NCBI GenBank assembly: GCA_037693485.1
Contig: CM075351.1
Location: 157,794,501-157,858,500, forward strand
Origin: Kitagawia praeruptora
Taxonomy: Eukaryota; Streptophyta; Magnoliopsida; Apiales; Apiaceae
Direction: 5' to 3'
Length of the DNA: 64,000 nt
Numbering within the stretch: the stretch's first letter is position 1; every line of letters begins with the position of its first letter. A program made the position numbers and the translations under genes. A model generated the notes under the pieces. It had not been told where the DNA came from. It saw only the letters and a list, made by a program, of their open reading frames with translations, and made no database searches. Positions 1 to 10,600 of this stretch are shown one piece after another.

Positions 1-1105
1 AAGTCATATGATTCGTAGCACCGGAGTCAAGGATCCAGCCATTATCCCTTGCTAAATTAGTAGCAACTAATGCCTTACCTTGACTACCTGACTTTTGTGC
101 AAGAGCGGAATCAACTATAGAATGAGAGACTGGTATTTCCACCGGCTGAGGAGATGATTCCATCGACTGTGAAGATGCCGTACATAAAGCCACCTTCCCC
201 TTGCCTCTGGACCTCAACCTTTCTTTATGCTCATTCCAACATTCTGGGTATCCATTCTTCTTGAAACACGTCTCAATGAGATGTCTGTTACTGCCACAAT
301 AAGAACACTTTCCACTTGCAGCTGTTGAAGAATTTTGTTGAGAAAGAGAAGGCTGAACATATCTTTTAGCCACCATTGCAACCTGAGATACATCTCCTTG
401 ACTCAGCATTGTATTACGACGCTGCTCTTCCCGTCGTAGTGTTGAAAATACAACTTCAGTGCTAGGAAGCGGATCAGTACGTAAGATTTCTCCTCGGATA
501 TGATCATATGTGTCATCCAATCCTGCAAGAAACACATAAACACGTTCTTCTTCAATTTCAGCCAATCGTACCTTAATAACATCTGCCTGAGTAAACGTGA
601 TGGGTTTACGATGATCAAGTTCCTGCCAAATAAACTTCAAATCTGAATAGTAATTTGAAATAGGTCTTCCTCCCTGCTTCATAGACATTGCCTTTCGAGA
701 CAAATCATAAATTATAGATTTATCACCACCCTCAAAAAAGGTGCGACTAGCAGCATCCCAAACCTCCTTTGAAGTGGGTAGACGAATAAACAACATCATA
801 ACATCAGTTTCCATAGAATTAATAAGCCATCCCTTTACGATAGCATCATCCATGATCCATTTATCATAAGTTGTATCACCAACATCAGGTTGCTTTGTAG
901 TACCGGTAATAAACCCCTTTTTACCTCTCCCAACAATGAACATAGTCACAAACTGGGACCAAACATCATAATTAGAACCTCCTTTCAATTTAATTCCACC
1001 TGGAATTGACATTGGTTCTGAAGCTATCATCATGTTCATTGTTGGAGTACTCATCGAGGAGATAGTAGATCCACCCGTTGAAGAATCGGTACTGGTATTC
1101 ACCAT
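1..1105 (-). CDS. Ty1-copia gag-protease, 5' part of a polyprotein (runs off the window)
   Basis: An uninterrupted minus-strand frame runs from an ATG at 1105 to the window edge, about 368 codons. The first residues are MVNTSTDSS. The copia-type gag domain spans about residues 30-230 (IKLKGGSNYDVWSQF, then VWDAASRTFFEGG). A CX2CX4HX4C zinc knuckle (CSYCGSNRHLIETC) lies at about residue 267. The aspartic protease active site (ILDSGATNHMT) is at about residue 360, just before the edge. Gag forms the virus-like particle and protease cleaves the polyprotein. The ATG lies about 40 bp downstream of an iMet primer site, as expected for a 5' end. No stop or frameshift is seen, so this part may be intact; integrase and RT would lie outside the window. 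Family assignment is secure; the exact lineage is not. Confidence 0.9.
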   Translation of the reverse strand, partial: MVNTSTDSSTGGSTISSMSTPTMNMMIASEPMSIPGGIKLKGGSNYDVWSQFVTMFIVGRGKKGFITGTTKQPDVGDTTYDKWIMDDAIVKGWLINSMETDVMMLFIRLPTSKEVWDAASRTFFEGGDKSIIYDLSRKAMSMKQGGRPISNYYSDLKFIWQELDHRKPITFTQADVIKVRLAEIEEERVYVFLAGLDDTYDHIRGEILRTDPLPSTEVVFSTLRREEQRRNTMLSQGDVSQVAMVAKRYVQPSLSQQNSSTAASGKCSYCGSNRHLIETCFKKNGYPECWNEHKERLRSRGKGKVALCTASSQSMESSPQPVEIPVSHSIVDSALAQKSGSQGKALVATNLARDNGWILDSGATNHMT

Positions 1106-1143
1106 GGTAACAGGTGTAGAGCGATCGATTATAGAGAGCAGTA

Positions 1144-1156
1144 GGCTCTGATACCA
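1144..1156 (-). other. Primer binding site (tRNA-iMet) of the copia element at 1-1447
   Basis: On the minus strand this reads TGGTATCAGAGCC, the usual plant copia primer site complementary to the 3' end of initiator tRNA-Met. It sits between the candidate LTR and the gag ATG. Confidence 0.85.
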
Positions 1157-1447
1157 ACTAGAAATATAGAGACGATTAATAGAATCGTTTATTGAGAAGA
1201 AGAATAATTCTCATATCTCTTTCTGTCATCTTTACAATGTATATATAGAGTATGTTACACCGACATCCTATACAAACCTAAAGTATTTATGGTAATACAA
1301 TCAAACAATATCAAGAAGATATTCTAGCTGTACAATATATTTTAGAGTATATTCAGGGATTCTGATTTGATTTCTGACAATGAGAACATGCCCTTACAAT
1401 TTGAGATGTCGATTAGTGGTGTTCTTCTCTTACTACTCAACCCAACA
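1157..1447 (-). repeat. Candidate 5' LTR of the minus-strand copia element
   Basis: This segment lies directly upstream of the primer site on the minus strand. Read on that strand it may begin at TGTTGGGTTGAG (1447) and contains a TATA-like stretch (CTCTATATATAC, near 1240-1250) followed by a U5-like tract. The inner end, next to the primer site, is not a canonical CA. The partner LTR is outside the window, so both borders are inferred from position and motifs only. Confidence 0.45.
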
Positions 1448-1487
1448 TGTGAACTGGACTTGCCAATCACTAGTAGAAAACTGGTCT

Positions 1488-1763
1488 TTTACGTCGGTCA
1501 AATTGGTCTTTTACGTCGGTTAATTGGCGACGTATGGAAGGGCGACGTATAAAGTACAAGCATTTTACGTCGGTTAAAGAGGCGACGTATAAAGTCAATA
1601 TATACATCGCTAAAACCGACGTATAATGTGATAAAAAGGCGACGTATAATGTTAACAAAGAACCGACGTATAAAGTCAATTAAGGACCGACGTATAAAGT
1701 CCAGCAAGAACCGACGTATAAAGTCTGAAAAAGGCGACGTATATTGTCTGAAAATGGCGACGT
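1488..1763. repeat. Left subterminal repeat array of CACTA element 1
   Basis: About a dozen copies of a core like ACGTCGGT/CGACGTATA occur in both orientations, spaced roughly 15-30 bp apart. This is typical of CACTA subterminal transposase-binding repeats. Short ORFs here on both strands only reflect the repetition. Confidence 0.8.
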
Positions 1764-2646
1764 ATATTGTCTTCTATAAAATGACATTTTTACCCTGTTT
1801 ATATTTTTATATACACCAGAATTCCTATTATTCAAAACAAAAAAATAAATAAAACTTGAAATCTAAATTTCTAAACAAAGTGATTAATGAAATTAAAATA
1901 ATTATTAATACATAATTGAAAATACATCCACAATATTAAATTTACAAATCCAAGTAACCATTTCATACATCTAATTCAACACAATTACATCATAACTATC
2001 ATAAATCCAAAACATAATATCCATTTTCCAATTGCTGCAAGGTTCATATCATACTCCATCTTTTCGATCAACACCTGCAAAAATTACGTGTTTGAACTTG
2101 TTAGCACAAAATACATATGAAACCGACTAATTATTAGTAAAGACTAATTAGTAATTAAAACCGACTGAATTGAATAACCTGTTCTCATAAATGAGACTGA
2201 GAACTCAAAATTAAAAAAACATCCATATATACACACACACTTACACTAACGGACCTAAAATTTACAAATATTCAAATAGATAAATCCTAGTTTCAGGATA
2301 CCAAAAACAACTATAATCATATCCATATTAGATGATTTTTCTATTTAAATAATTGGAGTAAAAATATGGAGGAATAAATGATAAGTACAATGATTTTTCT
2401 AGTAATGTACATGTTAATCTGATATTAGCCACTCTGTTAAAAGACAAGGAACCTGGCAAGTAATCAGGTATCATTACAATACCTCATCGATATAGAAATT
2501 CAGACTTCTCGGAAGCAACTAGACTTCAAACTCTTAACATATTCCAAGTAGTAAGAAATTATTACTACTTTCAGAGACTTTAGAATGCATATCAGAATAA
2601 ACAACATAAAAGTTTTTCATATAATAAATCTCAAAGATCAACATAC

Positions 2647-2721
2647 TTGGAAAATCAGATCTTTGGCAAGCAAGTAGTCTGACATTTCCCCATCCATAAT
2701 AAATCTCAAAGTTGGCGGTGC
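2647..2721 (-). pseudogene. Captured exon resembling 3-isopropylmalate dehydratase large subunit
   Basis: On the minus strand a 75-bp open segment encodes 25 residues including TLRFIMDGEMSDYLLAKDL. This matches the conserved LRF-DGEM-YLLAKDLIL block of the isopropylmalate isomerase large subunit (leucine and glucosinolate biosynthesis, aconitase superfamily), as I remember that family. It is bounded by an acceptor (ATGGCAG, exon starts at 2721) and a donor (CAA followed by GTATGT). Neighbouring exons are not seen, so this is a single captured exon and not a working gene. The identity rests on a short motif and is moderately sure. Confidence 0.7.
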
Positions 2722-2773
2722 CTGCCATTTAGTAACCATAGAGATCATGAGTAAATGGTATAGAAAAGAAAAC

Positions 2774-2921
2774 ATGTGTGGGACTAAGTACTGTTACACG
2801 TGGGAGAGTTCGTGTAGATTTCACTTGTGACCTAAATAATCTGGCATAAGCAGGATGTATTTCCTCAGACCCAAGTTGCACAGGCAAGTCATTGGAAATT
2901 GTAAAATCAAAGAGTTTTCCC
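2774..2921 (-). pseudogene. Unidentified coding-like segment in CACTA element 1
   Basis: The minus strand has an open segment of about 49 codons (includes GKLFDFTISNDLPVQLGSEE and HPAYARLFRSQV). It starts after a possible acceptor (CTATAG) and ends near a possible donor (CACAT followed by GTTTTC). The composition looks like real protein, but I do not recognise the family. It lies just upstream, on the same strand, of the isopropylmalate dehydratase-like exon; whether they come from one donor gene cannot be told. Confidence 0.4.
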
Positions 2922-3172
2922 CTATAGCGTTTAGATTAAATCCACAATCATCGCGTTTAGTTCTCAAGTAGGTTCAGAATGGAACTGAGACATGAAATGA
3001 AACTACTGCATGTCATTTCACTCGAACATTAAAATTCATATACCAACTTATATATTTCAACCAAAGGAATTTCAACCATGCAGAGTGCATCTTTTGGCAA
3101 GTTTATATATTTTCTTTCCTATATGAACACATAATCATCATAATGAAATTCAATAATACTAACTAGACATCA

Positions 3173-3455
3173 GGTCCTGCTGGACATCAGGCAGTGGCTC
3201 TAAGAGTTCAATCAAACATGTCTGCATTTTATAACTGCAGAATTGATGGATATCAAGACAGTTTATATACACAAACCCATCGCCAATTTTACCGCAACTG
3301 TGTCATCTTAGGAACTGTTGATTTCATATTCGGCGATGGAGCAGTCATTATTCAGAACAGTTTGATCATTGTCAGAATGCCAGGTCCAAGTCAGAAAAAT
3401 ACAGTAACTGCACAGGGGAGATCAAACAGACGTGAACCAACAGGTATAGTTGTAG
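3173..3455 (+). pseudogene. Captured pectinesterase (pectin methylesterase) fragment
   Basis: The open frame reads GPAGHQAVALRVQSNMSAFY, then CRIDGYQDSLYTQTHRQFY and GTVDFIFGDGAVIIQN. These are the hallmark pectinesterase blocks: GxYxE-type surroundings, YQDTLY with its catalytic-region Gln, and the GTVDFIFG motif with the catalytic Asp. The enzyme removes methyl groups from cell-wall pectin. Only the middle of the catalytic domain is present, about 94 codons. It starts after an AG that may be a splice acceptor and ends where the sequence passes into an unrelated minus-strand exon; the frame then stops at 3472. There is no signal peptide, pro-region or C-terminus, so this is a fragment carried by the CACTA element. 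Confidence 0.88.
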
Positions 3456-3468
3456 CAGAATTAGTTAC

Positions 3469-3554
3469 CTGAACTGATAGGCACCATAAGTAGCAGCAGC
3501 TTGGGGAACAGATGTTTGTACTTGTGGCTGGGCATACGCATTTCCATATGCAGC
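3469..3554 (-). pseudogene. Captured exon of an unidentified Ala/Tyr/Gln-rich protein
   Basis: Minus-strand exon-like segment of 86 bp between CTGTAG (acceptor) and GTAACT (donor). It encodes AAYGNAYAQPQVQTSVPQAA and then ATYGAYQF. The low-complexity Tyr/Ala/Gln-rich character resembles tails of plant RNA-binding proteins, but the piece is too short to name. It abuts the oppositely oriented pectinesterase fragment, which marks a join between two captured pieces. Confidence 0.5.
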
Positions 3555-3874
3555 CTACAGATTCATAACACATCATGGCATGTTGTCAAATCAAGAATAA
3601 TAAAAGGTTTAAGAATATGCACTTAGTTTCAGACTTTTACAAAATAGAACCGCTAAGATTATATTACTCTTTGCTTTTTCTATCTCATTTATATATAAGC
3701 TTAGCAATTAACTAACAACAACCGAAAAATGAAACAAATTTCGCAGTTCAAGAGAATTAAGACACTGATCAAAGTTACAAACTGACTGCATTCAAAGTAT
3801 TGCAGTTACATGTTATCTGTAAGTATTTTATCCACATCATTACAACGCACCTATAATATCCTATAAGGCATGTA

Positions 3875-4699
3875 TCTTTGAATTTTTAAGAAGATGAGGA
3901 AGACTCTGGTCTAAAAATCCATTTGGCGCACGTCTGACCGACTGCTCCCCAATATAAGCCATCATCTGACTAATATTGATGGCTGATCCATTAGAACCAC
4001 ATTGTGACATAATAAGAGGGCTGTTCCTGCAATGCAAGCTTTTCATACAAAGTTGTCAGGTAGAAAAAGCCAATAGGAATTCAACTGATACAGTTCATTT
4101 AAAATAATGATAACCTAAGAGATTATTAATAAAAAAATACATATGAAATCACAGAACAAGTCACAGTAGGAAAGTGGTGCCAAGTGCCAACACATTGGTT
4201 GCAATGGACATAGACAGAGGTGGGCAATATCAGAAATCTAATAGGTCAAAAAGTGCATATAGATATCATGCCCAGATAACTATTTATTACTAATAGCCAT
4301 TGTTGCCTTTTTACTATATTACCAATCAACTAAAATGGCATATAGAGTTTGTCACAAAAAATAGACATGAAAACTGATTTAGTTTGGATCGACCTGCAGA
4401 GGATTGGTGTACAAATGCCTTGCCATGAGATGTCATGTCCTTCACAATACTCCCCAAATTTAACAATACATGATACAAATGTTTGATACTACAGACTGTA
4501 CAAACAAAGTATGTACCTTAGCAGCTTCCCCTCGAATATCATTTAAAACTTTGGCTATCAGAGTCTCTAATATCTGAGTAGCATCACACCCAGGTAGAAG
4601 TTCAATCTTTCCATTGTTGTACTTGTTAATCAATTCATCACATTGTACGTTACCATCAGAAATTTTACTTTCTTTATATTTATTTAAAAGGTCCCATGG
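3875..4699 (-). pseudogene. Captured two-exon fragment of RNA polymerase III largest subunit (NRPC1-like)
   Basis: Two minus-strand exons appear in gene order. Exon 4699-4517 starts after ATTCAG and ends before GTACAT; it encodes CDELINKYNNGKIELLPGCD and then ILETLIAKVLNDIRGEAAK. The next segment, from 4026 after TTGCAG, encodes NSPLIMSQCGSNGSAINISQ and continues with RAPNGFLDQSLPH. These match the conserved largest-subunit region, with the GSxGS-INISQM block and the P-GF-DRSLPHF block; spacing and wording fit Pol III subunit 1 best. The roughly 490-bp intron is retained, so genomic DNA and not mRNA was captured. The rest of this very large gene is absent and the frame stops at about 3870. 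Confidence 0.78.
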
Positions 4700-5026
4700 C
4701 TGAATGTCGTTAATTAAAAATACAATTGCAATGAACCACTTACACATACGGAAAACAGAACAGAAATTACATAACTTGAGCATTGTAGGTGTTATATCCC
4801 AACTCACCAAATGGGCTCGAAAATAACTGCTAAGTCGCTAACTAAATCCAGGTACTTAATGTAGAGAAAGAAGTATGATTCAACAATATCTGTAGCAGTG
4901 TGTTAACTGACATGATTATGAACACCAGTATACACCTGTGCTTCGAAAATGATCCCCAGTTAGATGAAAATAAAGACAAAGATAGGGCCAAGCATCCATA
5001 GAAGAAATAAAAGGGAAGAAACAAAC

Positions 5027-5484
5027 CTAATAATCCCAGTGAATTTTTCTGGCACAGACTTGGGACCAACACACATAATATCTGTAGAAGCCATTCTAGG
5101 CATGACCTTAGTAACCTAAGAAGAGAAGAAAAGTTGGATGAGATAGAATTCGTATTGATGATGTAAGGTAGGGGATGTAACTGGTAGTTGAATTAAGAAT
5201 ACCCGTACAATGACAATGGAACCGGGTTGAGGAACAACACCATGCCTTGTGACCAGTAACTTGAACAATTGGTCTATATCGTGTAACAAATTACCAAGAA
5301 GAAATCTAAAACATAAAGCACATAATAATAAATTAGAAAGTAGAAATGAGGAATTAAATTGAACCTGGTCAAGGGAATGAGGAGGAGTGGGGGAGATGAA
5401 GCGATTAAGACCTTCCCTGCTTTTAATTTTGAGGCCTTGCCCAACCTCTCCCCTGGCGTCACCATTGATGATGTCCTCCTCCAT
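5027..5484 (-). pseudogene. Two unidentified exon-like segments, possibly a gene 5' end
   Basis: A 40-codon segment starts with an ATG at 5484 (MEEDIINGDARGEVGQGLKI) and ends at a donor-like GTTCAA. A second segment at 5115-5027 lies between CTTAG and GTTTGT and encodes VTKVMPRMASTDIMCVGPKS and then VPEKFTGIIR. Between them is another open stretch (DIDQLFKLLVTRHGVVPQPG). They have the look of a captured first exon plus downstream exons, on the same strand as the Pol III piece, but I do not recognise the product. They may belong to a different donor gene. Confidence 0.4.
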
Positions 5485-5854
5485 TCTTTCTTTCCCCCTT
5501 TGTTCAAAATTAAAGCCCTTTGCTTGCTAATAATCCTCTGTCAATAAATTATCCGAAAACATCAAAAAAATCCACTAACATCGAAGTAAAACTCGATATA
5601 ATTCACAATAAATCACTGAATCGACACTTAAAAACTCGATAAAATCACAATTAATCAATCAAATTAATTGAAAACTTCGAAGAGACTGAAACTTATCGAA
5701 GTAGATGAGAGAGAGTGAGAGAGAGATGAACAGATCTTCGTGAGAAGGAGAAGTGCGGCGACTAGCGTTGAGAAGGAGTGGCGTTGAATTTGGGGATAAC
5801 GGAGAGATGGGAGAAATAAAAGATTAAAATATCTGGGTTACCAAAAAAGGTTTA

Positions 5855-6152
5855 TACGTCGGGTGATAAAACCTTCGCATGAATTATAATTTTATACGTC
5901 GGTTTTAAAAAAGTTGATGTAAAAAACGTTTATATACGTCGTCTTTCTCTCAACCGACGTATAATATCATCATATACGTGGCCTTTCTTTCAACCGACGT
6001 ATTTAATATCATTATATACGTCGGCTATTTCTCGAACCGACGTAAAAAAGGTTTAAAAATGTCAATATACGTCGCCTTTAGGCGGAACCGACGTATATAA
6101 GTGTTTTATACGTCGCCTTTGGGCGGAACCGACGTATAAGAGGCGACGTAAA
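5855..6152. repeat. Right subterminal repeat array of CACTA element 1
   Basis: Repeated TATACGTCGG/CCGACGTATA motifs occur in both orientations, mirroring the left array. They end next to the terminal TACTAGTG. Confidence 0.8.
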
Positions 6153-6175
6153 AGATCATTTTTGTACTAGTGAAT

Positions 6176-6603
6176 GGCCGAAGAAGATGTTGGTTTAAAA
6201 TGCATAGCATCATAATAATTTTCTGAATCATCAGGAGAGATTATATATCACTATCTATATTCGATTCAGCAAACATGATACACATATATAAAAGGGAAAA
6301 ATGTCGAATCATAATGTGTTAAGGGAATTACCTTGTGATGTTCGTGATCTCTTCATCTTGCTTATTGTTCTTATTACTTCACCAAGCAATTAAATCGCAA
6401 ATATGTATAGATATGAATGTATATTGCACGATCATAATTCACACGCTCTCTATATATAAATGAATGTTTCAAAGATGTCATGTATATATTACTATTGTAT
6501 GCACAAGAATACATGCACCTAGTGGAAAAAAAAGTACTAAGTTAAATTGTTAAAGAAAGTTCTAGTACCTACAAGTACGTAGCTGTAGCTAGGTATTTTA
6601 ATA
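6176..6603. other. Intergenic AT-rich sequence, nothing recognised
   Basis: No convincing coding frame, RNA gene or terminal repeat is seen between the CACTA element and the MITE. Confidence 0.5.
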
Positions 6604-6922
6604 GTCTCTCCGTCCCAGTTCCCACCGAATTCTAATACTCCATCTTCCCATCCATTTTTTTTAATTTTCTTTTTGGTACGTTTCACCAATTCTTTACATT
6701 ACTAAAAATAGTAATTTTTAACAATAAAATACAATATTTCATCCACTACTTCACTCCACTTATTCAACTTCCATTTTTCCAACACTTTACACTATTACAC
6801 CCACTACTTTACTTATTTTAATAATAAAATTACTATTACACTCACTAATTCATTTATCTTAACAATATTCCTTGGTATTTGTGCAAAAAGGAGATGTTAA
6901 GAAACTATTGGGACAGAGAGAA
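6604..6922. mobile_element. Stowaway-like MITE, degenerate
   Basis: The left end reads TCTCTCCGTCCCA; the right end, reverse complemented, reads TTCTCTCTGTCCCA. Both resemble the Stowaway/Tc1-mariner MITE terminus CTCCCTCCGTCCC. TA dinucleotides flank both ends (6602-6603 and 6923-6924), the expected target duplication. The 319-bp interior is AT-rich and non-coding. Terminal mismatches suggest age. Confidence 0.7.
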
Positions 6923-7059
6923 TATTAACTTTTAGTAGTAGTATATTTCAACACATTTAATCGAACTTACTCTTGTTAAATGAGAAAACACATATCCAGA
7001 AAGTTCTTATTCAATACGTCTCTTTTAAATCAAAAGGTGGTCACTAAATTTTATATAAT

Positions 7060-7576
7060 TGATAGGGGCTAAAAGTAAGCCCTAAAGACACATTTAATGT
7101 GGCATTAATTAGACCTAGAATGGTCCAAACGTGGGGCCCACCAGATGGGCCCAAACCCCAATTATAATATTAATTTCGTAATTAATATTTAGGGATAATT
7201 AACAGCTGGGAGATACAAGTCAGATAAGGACATTATCTCTACAAGGAGTAGCCTCCAAGCCACACAGTCATACAAGGAAACAGACTCCTACAAGGAAGGA
7301 GTCTAGAACCTTCCTCAAGGCTGACTTGCCCACCAAGTCACCTAACCCTACTACGATTTTAGGGCTTCTCAGCCTATATAAAGGGTCTGACCCCTCATCT
7401 CAGAACTACGTTTTATTGGCTTGATTCTCTTAATACAGAGATACGTAGGCATTCTGTGAGGACCGTTTAAGTCTCGAACGCAGAAGCAGCCATTAAAGCA
7501 CGAAGCTCACACACCCTAGCATTAAATACATCAAACCCTAGCCGCAATCTAATAACCTAGTTTTTATTCCACAACA
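7060..7576 (+). repeat. 5' LTR of the Tat/Retand-like element
   Basis: Bounded by TG...CA, with a TATA box (CTATATAAAG) at 7374-7383 that would start the genomic transcript. It matches 13230-13746 except for two substitutions. Confidence 0.95.
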
Positions 7577-7578
7577 TT

Positions 7579-7590
7579 TGGCACCGTCTG
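7579..7590 (+). other. Primer binding site of the gypsy element
   Basis: TGGCACCGTCTG begins two bases after the LTR. This is the usual position and general form of plant gypsy primer sites; I do not assign the tRNA. Confidence 0.7.
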
Positions 7591-7609
7591 TGGGAAGAAG
7601 ACATCAACC

Positions 7610-10600
7610 ATGGTTCAAACACGAAGAACTGCACCAAGCACTACAGAGCCAATTGCTACTGAGGCTCTACCTCTTAGCTCTGCTCCGCCCCTTACTGAAC
7701 AAGTACTTCCGACATCTGAGCAAGTACCTCCAGCATCCGGGACTATCGTTCCGTATCAAGTTTCTCAACCCTTAGGGACGACTACCCATGTTGAGAGTAC
7801 ACTACCTCCGATTGTCCACACAATTCCAGGGACTAACCCCCCCCAGGTGGGGATTTCTTCCCTGATTGTAGACCCCAACAACCCTACACGAGGGGTTCAG
7901 ATCCACACTACGGATCTCCCCATAAGCACCAATCCAATGTATGGGATGCCCAATTACGGAGCTGGACCGAGTGGTCATGCCCTATATATTCGAGATCGAG
8001 ATTATCGCGATTTTTCTGGTCCTTATTCAGATGAATCATCTTCTGGCGATGATTACGAGCGTGATGAAGCTCCGAGGAGGCGACGTGCAAGTAAAGAGCC
8101 TATGGGGAGAACTCGAACTATCCATGATGGACTCCCTTCAACAGTTGCTGAGAGGATTAAGGCTTATGAAGCCGAGATCTTAAAATTAAAAGAAGATATG
8201 GCCAGGGAGCAAGCCAGATCAAATCAGACTTTGCCACCTCCCACGTCAGGACCGATTCCCTTTATAGATCTGGAGAGGCCTCCAAGAAGGCAAAGAAGGG
8301 CTACCGTTCCAACCGAAAGAACTACAAGGGTGGAAACCCCTAAGAGCAACCCCAAGGATCTGATGCCACTTGGGGACCCTGATGATCCCACACCTCCGTT
8401 CACTGAGGACGTGATGAATGCTCGTATTTCAAAGAAGTTTAAGATGCCAACAATCAAAGCTTATGATGGAATGGGTGATCCTGCAAACCACGTTAGAACG
8501 TTCTCAAATGCACTGCTGTTGCAGCCTGCAAGCGACGCTTTGAAGTGTAGGGCTTTCCCTCAAACTTTGTCAGGCATGGCTCAAAGATGGTATAGTTGGC
8601 TTCCTGCAAACTCGATTGGTTCCTTTAAGGAGTTGAGTGCTGCTTTCATTAGTCAGTTTATCAGCGGAAGAACGCATAAGAAAAGCTCTGCATCTCTTAT
8701 GTATGTGGTACAAGGGAAGAACGAAAGTCTGAGAGACTATCTTAAGAGGTTCACCAAGGAGACTCTGAACATCACGGATCTGGACAATAAGGTTGCAATG
8801 GTAGCCTTGGAGCATGGTACCACCGACCTATACTTTAAGAGATCATTGGCAAAGCATCCCCCGGAGAATATGGCTGATCTCCAACGAAGGGCTGATAAGT
8901 ACATCAAGGCCGAGGATAGCACGAAGAAGGAAGTCACATTAGGCAATGGTCAGGGGAACAATGATACAAAAAAGCGCAAGCAAGGGCAGGAGTACGATAC
9001 TAGGGACAAGTATCCCCGAATTAGCAAAGACTCTGATTCGCCACCAAAAAAGAGCTTGGGACCAAGGTTCTCTGACTATGCAAGGTTGAATGCCCCTAGA
9101 AGTCAAATCTTGTTGGAAATTGAGAAGGATAAGGACTTCCGATGGCCGAAACCACTCAGGGGAGATACCGCAAAGAGGAACAAGGATCAATACTGTAGGT
9201 TCCACCGAGATGTAGGACATGATACGGATGATTGCAGACAGTTGAAGGACGAGATTGAATTCTTGATCCGTAAAGGAAAGCTGAATAATTTCACAAAGGG
9301 TGGAGATCATGGAACCCAAAGAGGGGATTACAACAGGAGAAACAATGACAGAAGGGATAATGATCGTGATCGTAGCACGCAGCCCCGAGGGCCAGTTATC
9401 AACATGATCTGGGGAGGCCCGACAGCGGCCGGTACAACTCGAAACTCTCGAAAGGCATACGCAAGGGAGGTAATGCACATTGTGGGAGAGGCCCCGAAGC
9501 GTGCTAAAACTGAGATGGTAATTGGTTTCGATGATTCAGACTTGGAAGGGGTGAAATTCCCCCATGATGATCCGCTGGTCATAACTCCTGTGATTGGAAA
9601 TTCAGAAGTAAAACGAGTCTTGATAGACAATGGAGCTTCTGTGGATATTTTATTTCACGATGCATTTGTGAAGATGGGATACAACGACTCTCAGTTGACC
9701 TCTACAAACATGCCCATATACGGATTTAATGGAGTGGAGTCCAACGTTGAAGGGACTATTCAGTTACCCGTAACTATTGGGCAGGAGCCTAAGGAGGCGA
9801 CTCAGATGCTGAATTTCTTGGTGATTAAGGCAGCTTCAACATACAACGCAATCCTTGGAAGGACTGGATTACATGCGTTTAAGGCTGTGGCCTCTTCCTA
9901 TCATATGAAGATTAAGTTTCCGACACGGAATGGTGTCGGAGAACAAAAGGGTGATCAGAAGATGGCAAGAAGTTGCTATGTGGCCGCACTGAGGGCCGAT
10001 GGAGTTGGGGGGCAGGTCCTTCCAATTGAAGACATGGATGTCCGCGATGATGAAGAGCATAGAGGAAAGCCAGCAGAGGATCTGATTCCCATACCTCTAG
10101 AGCCGAGCGATCCTGAAAAAGTTACTTATATTGGAGCATCTCTGAAAGAACCCTTGAAGGGCAAGTTGATAGAATTCTTACAAAAGAATAGCGACGTGTT
10201 CGCTTGGACAGCAGCTGATATGCCAGGGATTGACCCCCAACTTATAACCCATAAGTTTAATGTTGATCCCAAGAGGAAGACAATAAAGTAGAAGAAGAGA
10301 AACTTTGCTCCGGAGAGGCAAGAGGCCATTAAGCAAGAAGTGGATAAGCTCTTGGAAGCTGGTTTTATTGAAGAGATTCAGTTTCCCGAATGGTTAGCAA
10401 ACCCTGTGATGGTCAAAAAAGCAAATGGGAAGTGGAGGATGTGTATAGACTTCACTGACCTGAACGATGCATGTCCAAAAGATTGTTTTCCCCTTCCAAG
10501 GATAGATATGTTGATAGATGCCAGAGCTGGACATGAGATGTTAAGCTTCATGGATGGATTCAGTGGCTATAATCAGATTAAGATGCACAAAGATGACATC

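Larger units (their letters stand above)
1468..6172. mobile_element. CACTA DNA transposon with captured host gene fragments, TSD AAT
   Basis: The left end starts CACTAGTAGAAAA and the right end, read inward on the other strand, starts CACTAGTACAAAA. Both continue into a shared CTTTTACGTCGG-type sequence. The element is flanked by the 3-bp direct repeat AAT (1465-1467 and 6173-6175), the size expected for CACTA (En/Spm) insertion. About 270-300 bp at each end is filled with repeated TATACGTCGG-type motifs in both orientations, the usual transposase-binding subterminal region. No transposase frame is visible in the 4705 bp, so it is probably non-autonomous. The interior holds exon-like pieces of unrelated plant genes, annotated separately. 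Confidence 0.9.

Noticed and set aside
1470..1852. Several short ORFs on both strands rich in RRP, FIRR and DRRIK
   Set aside because: Translations of the CACTA subterminal repeats.
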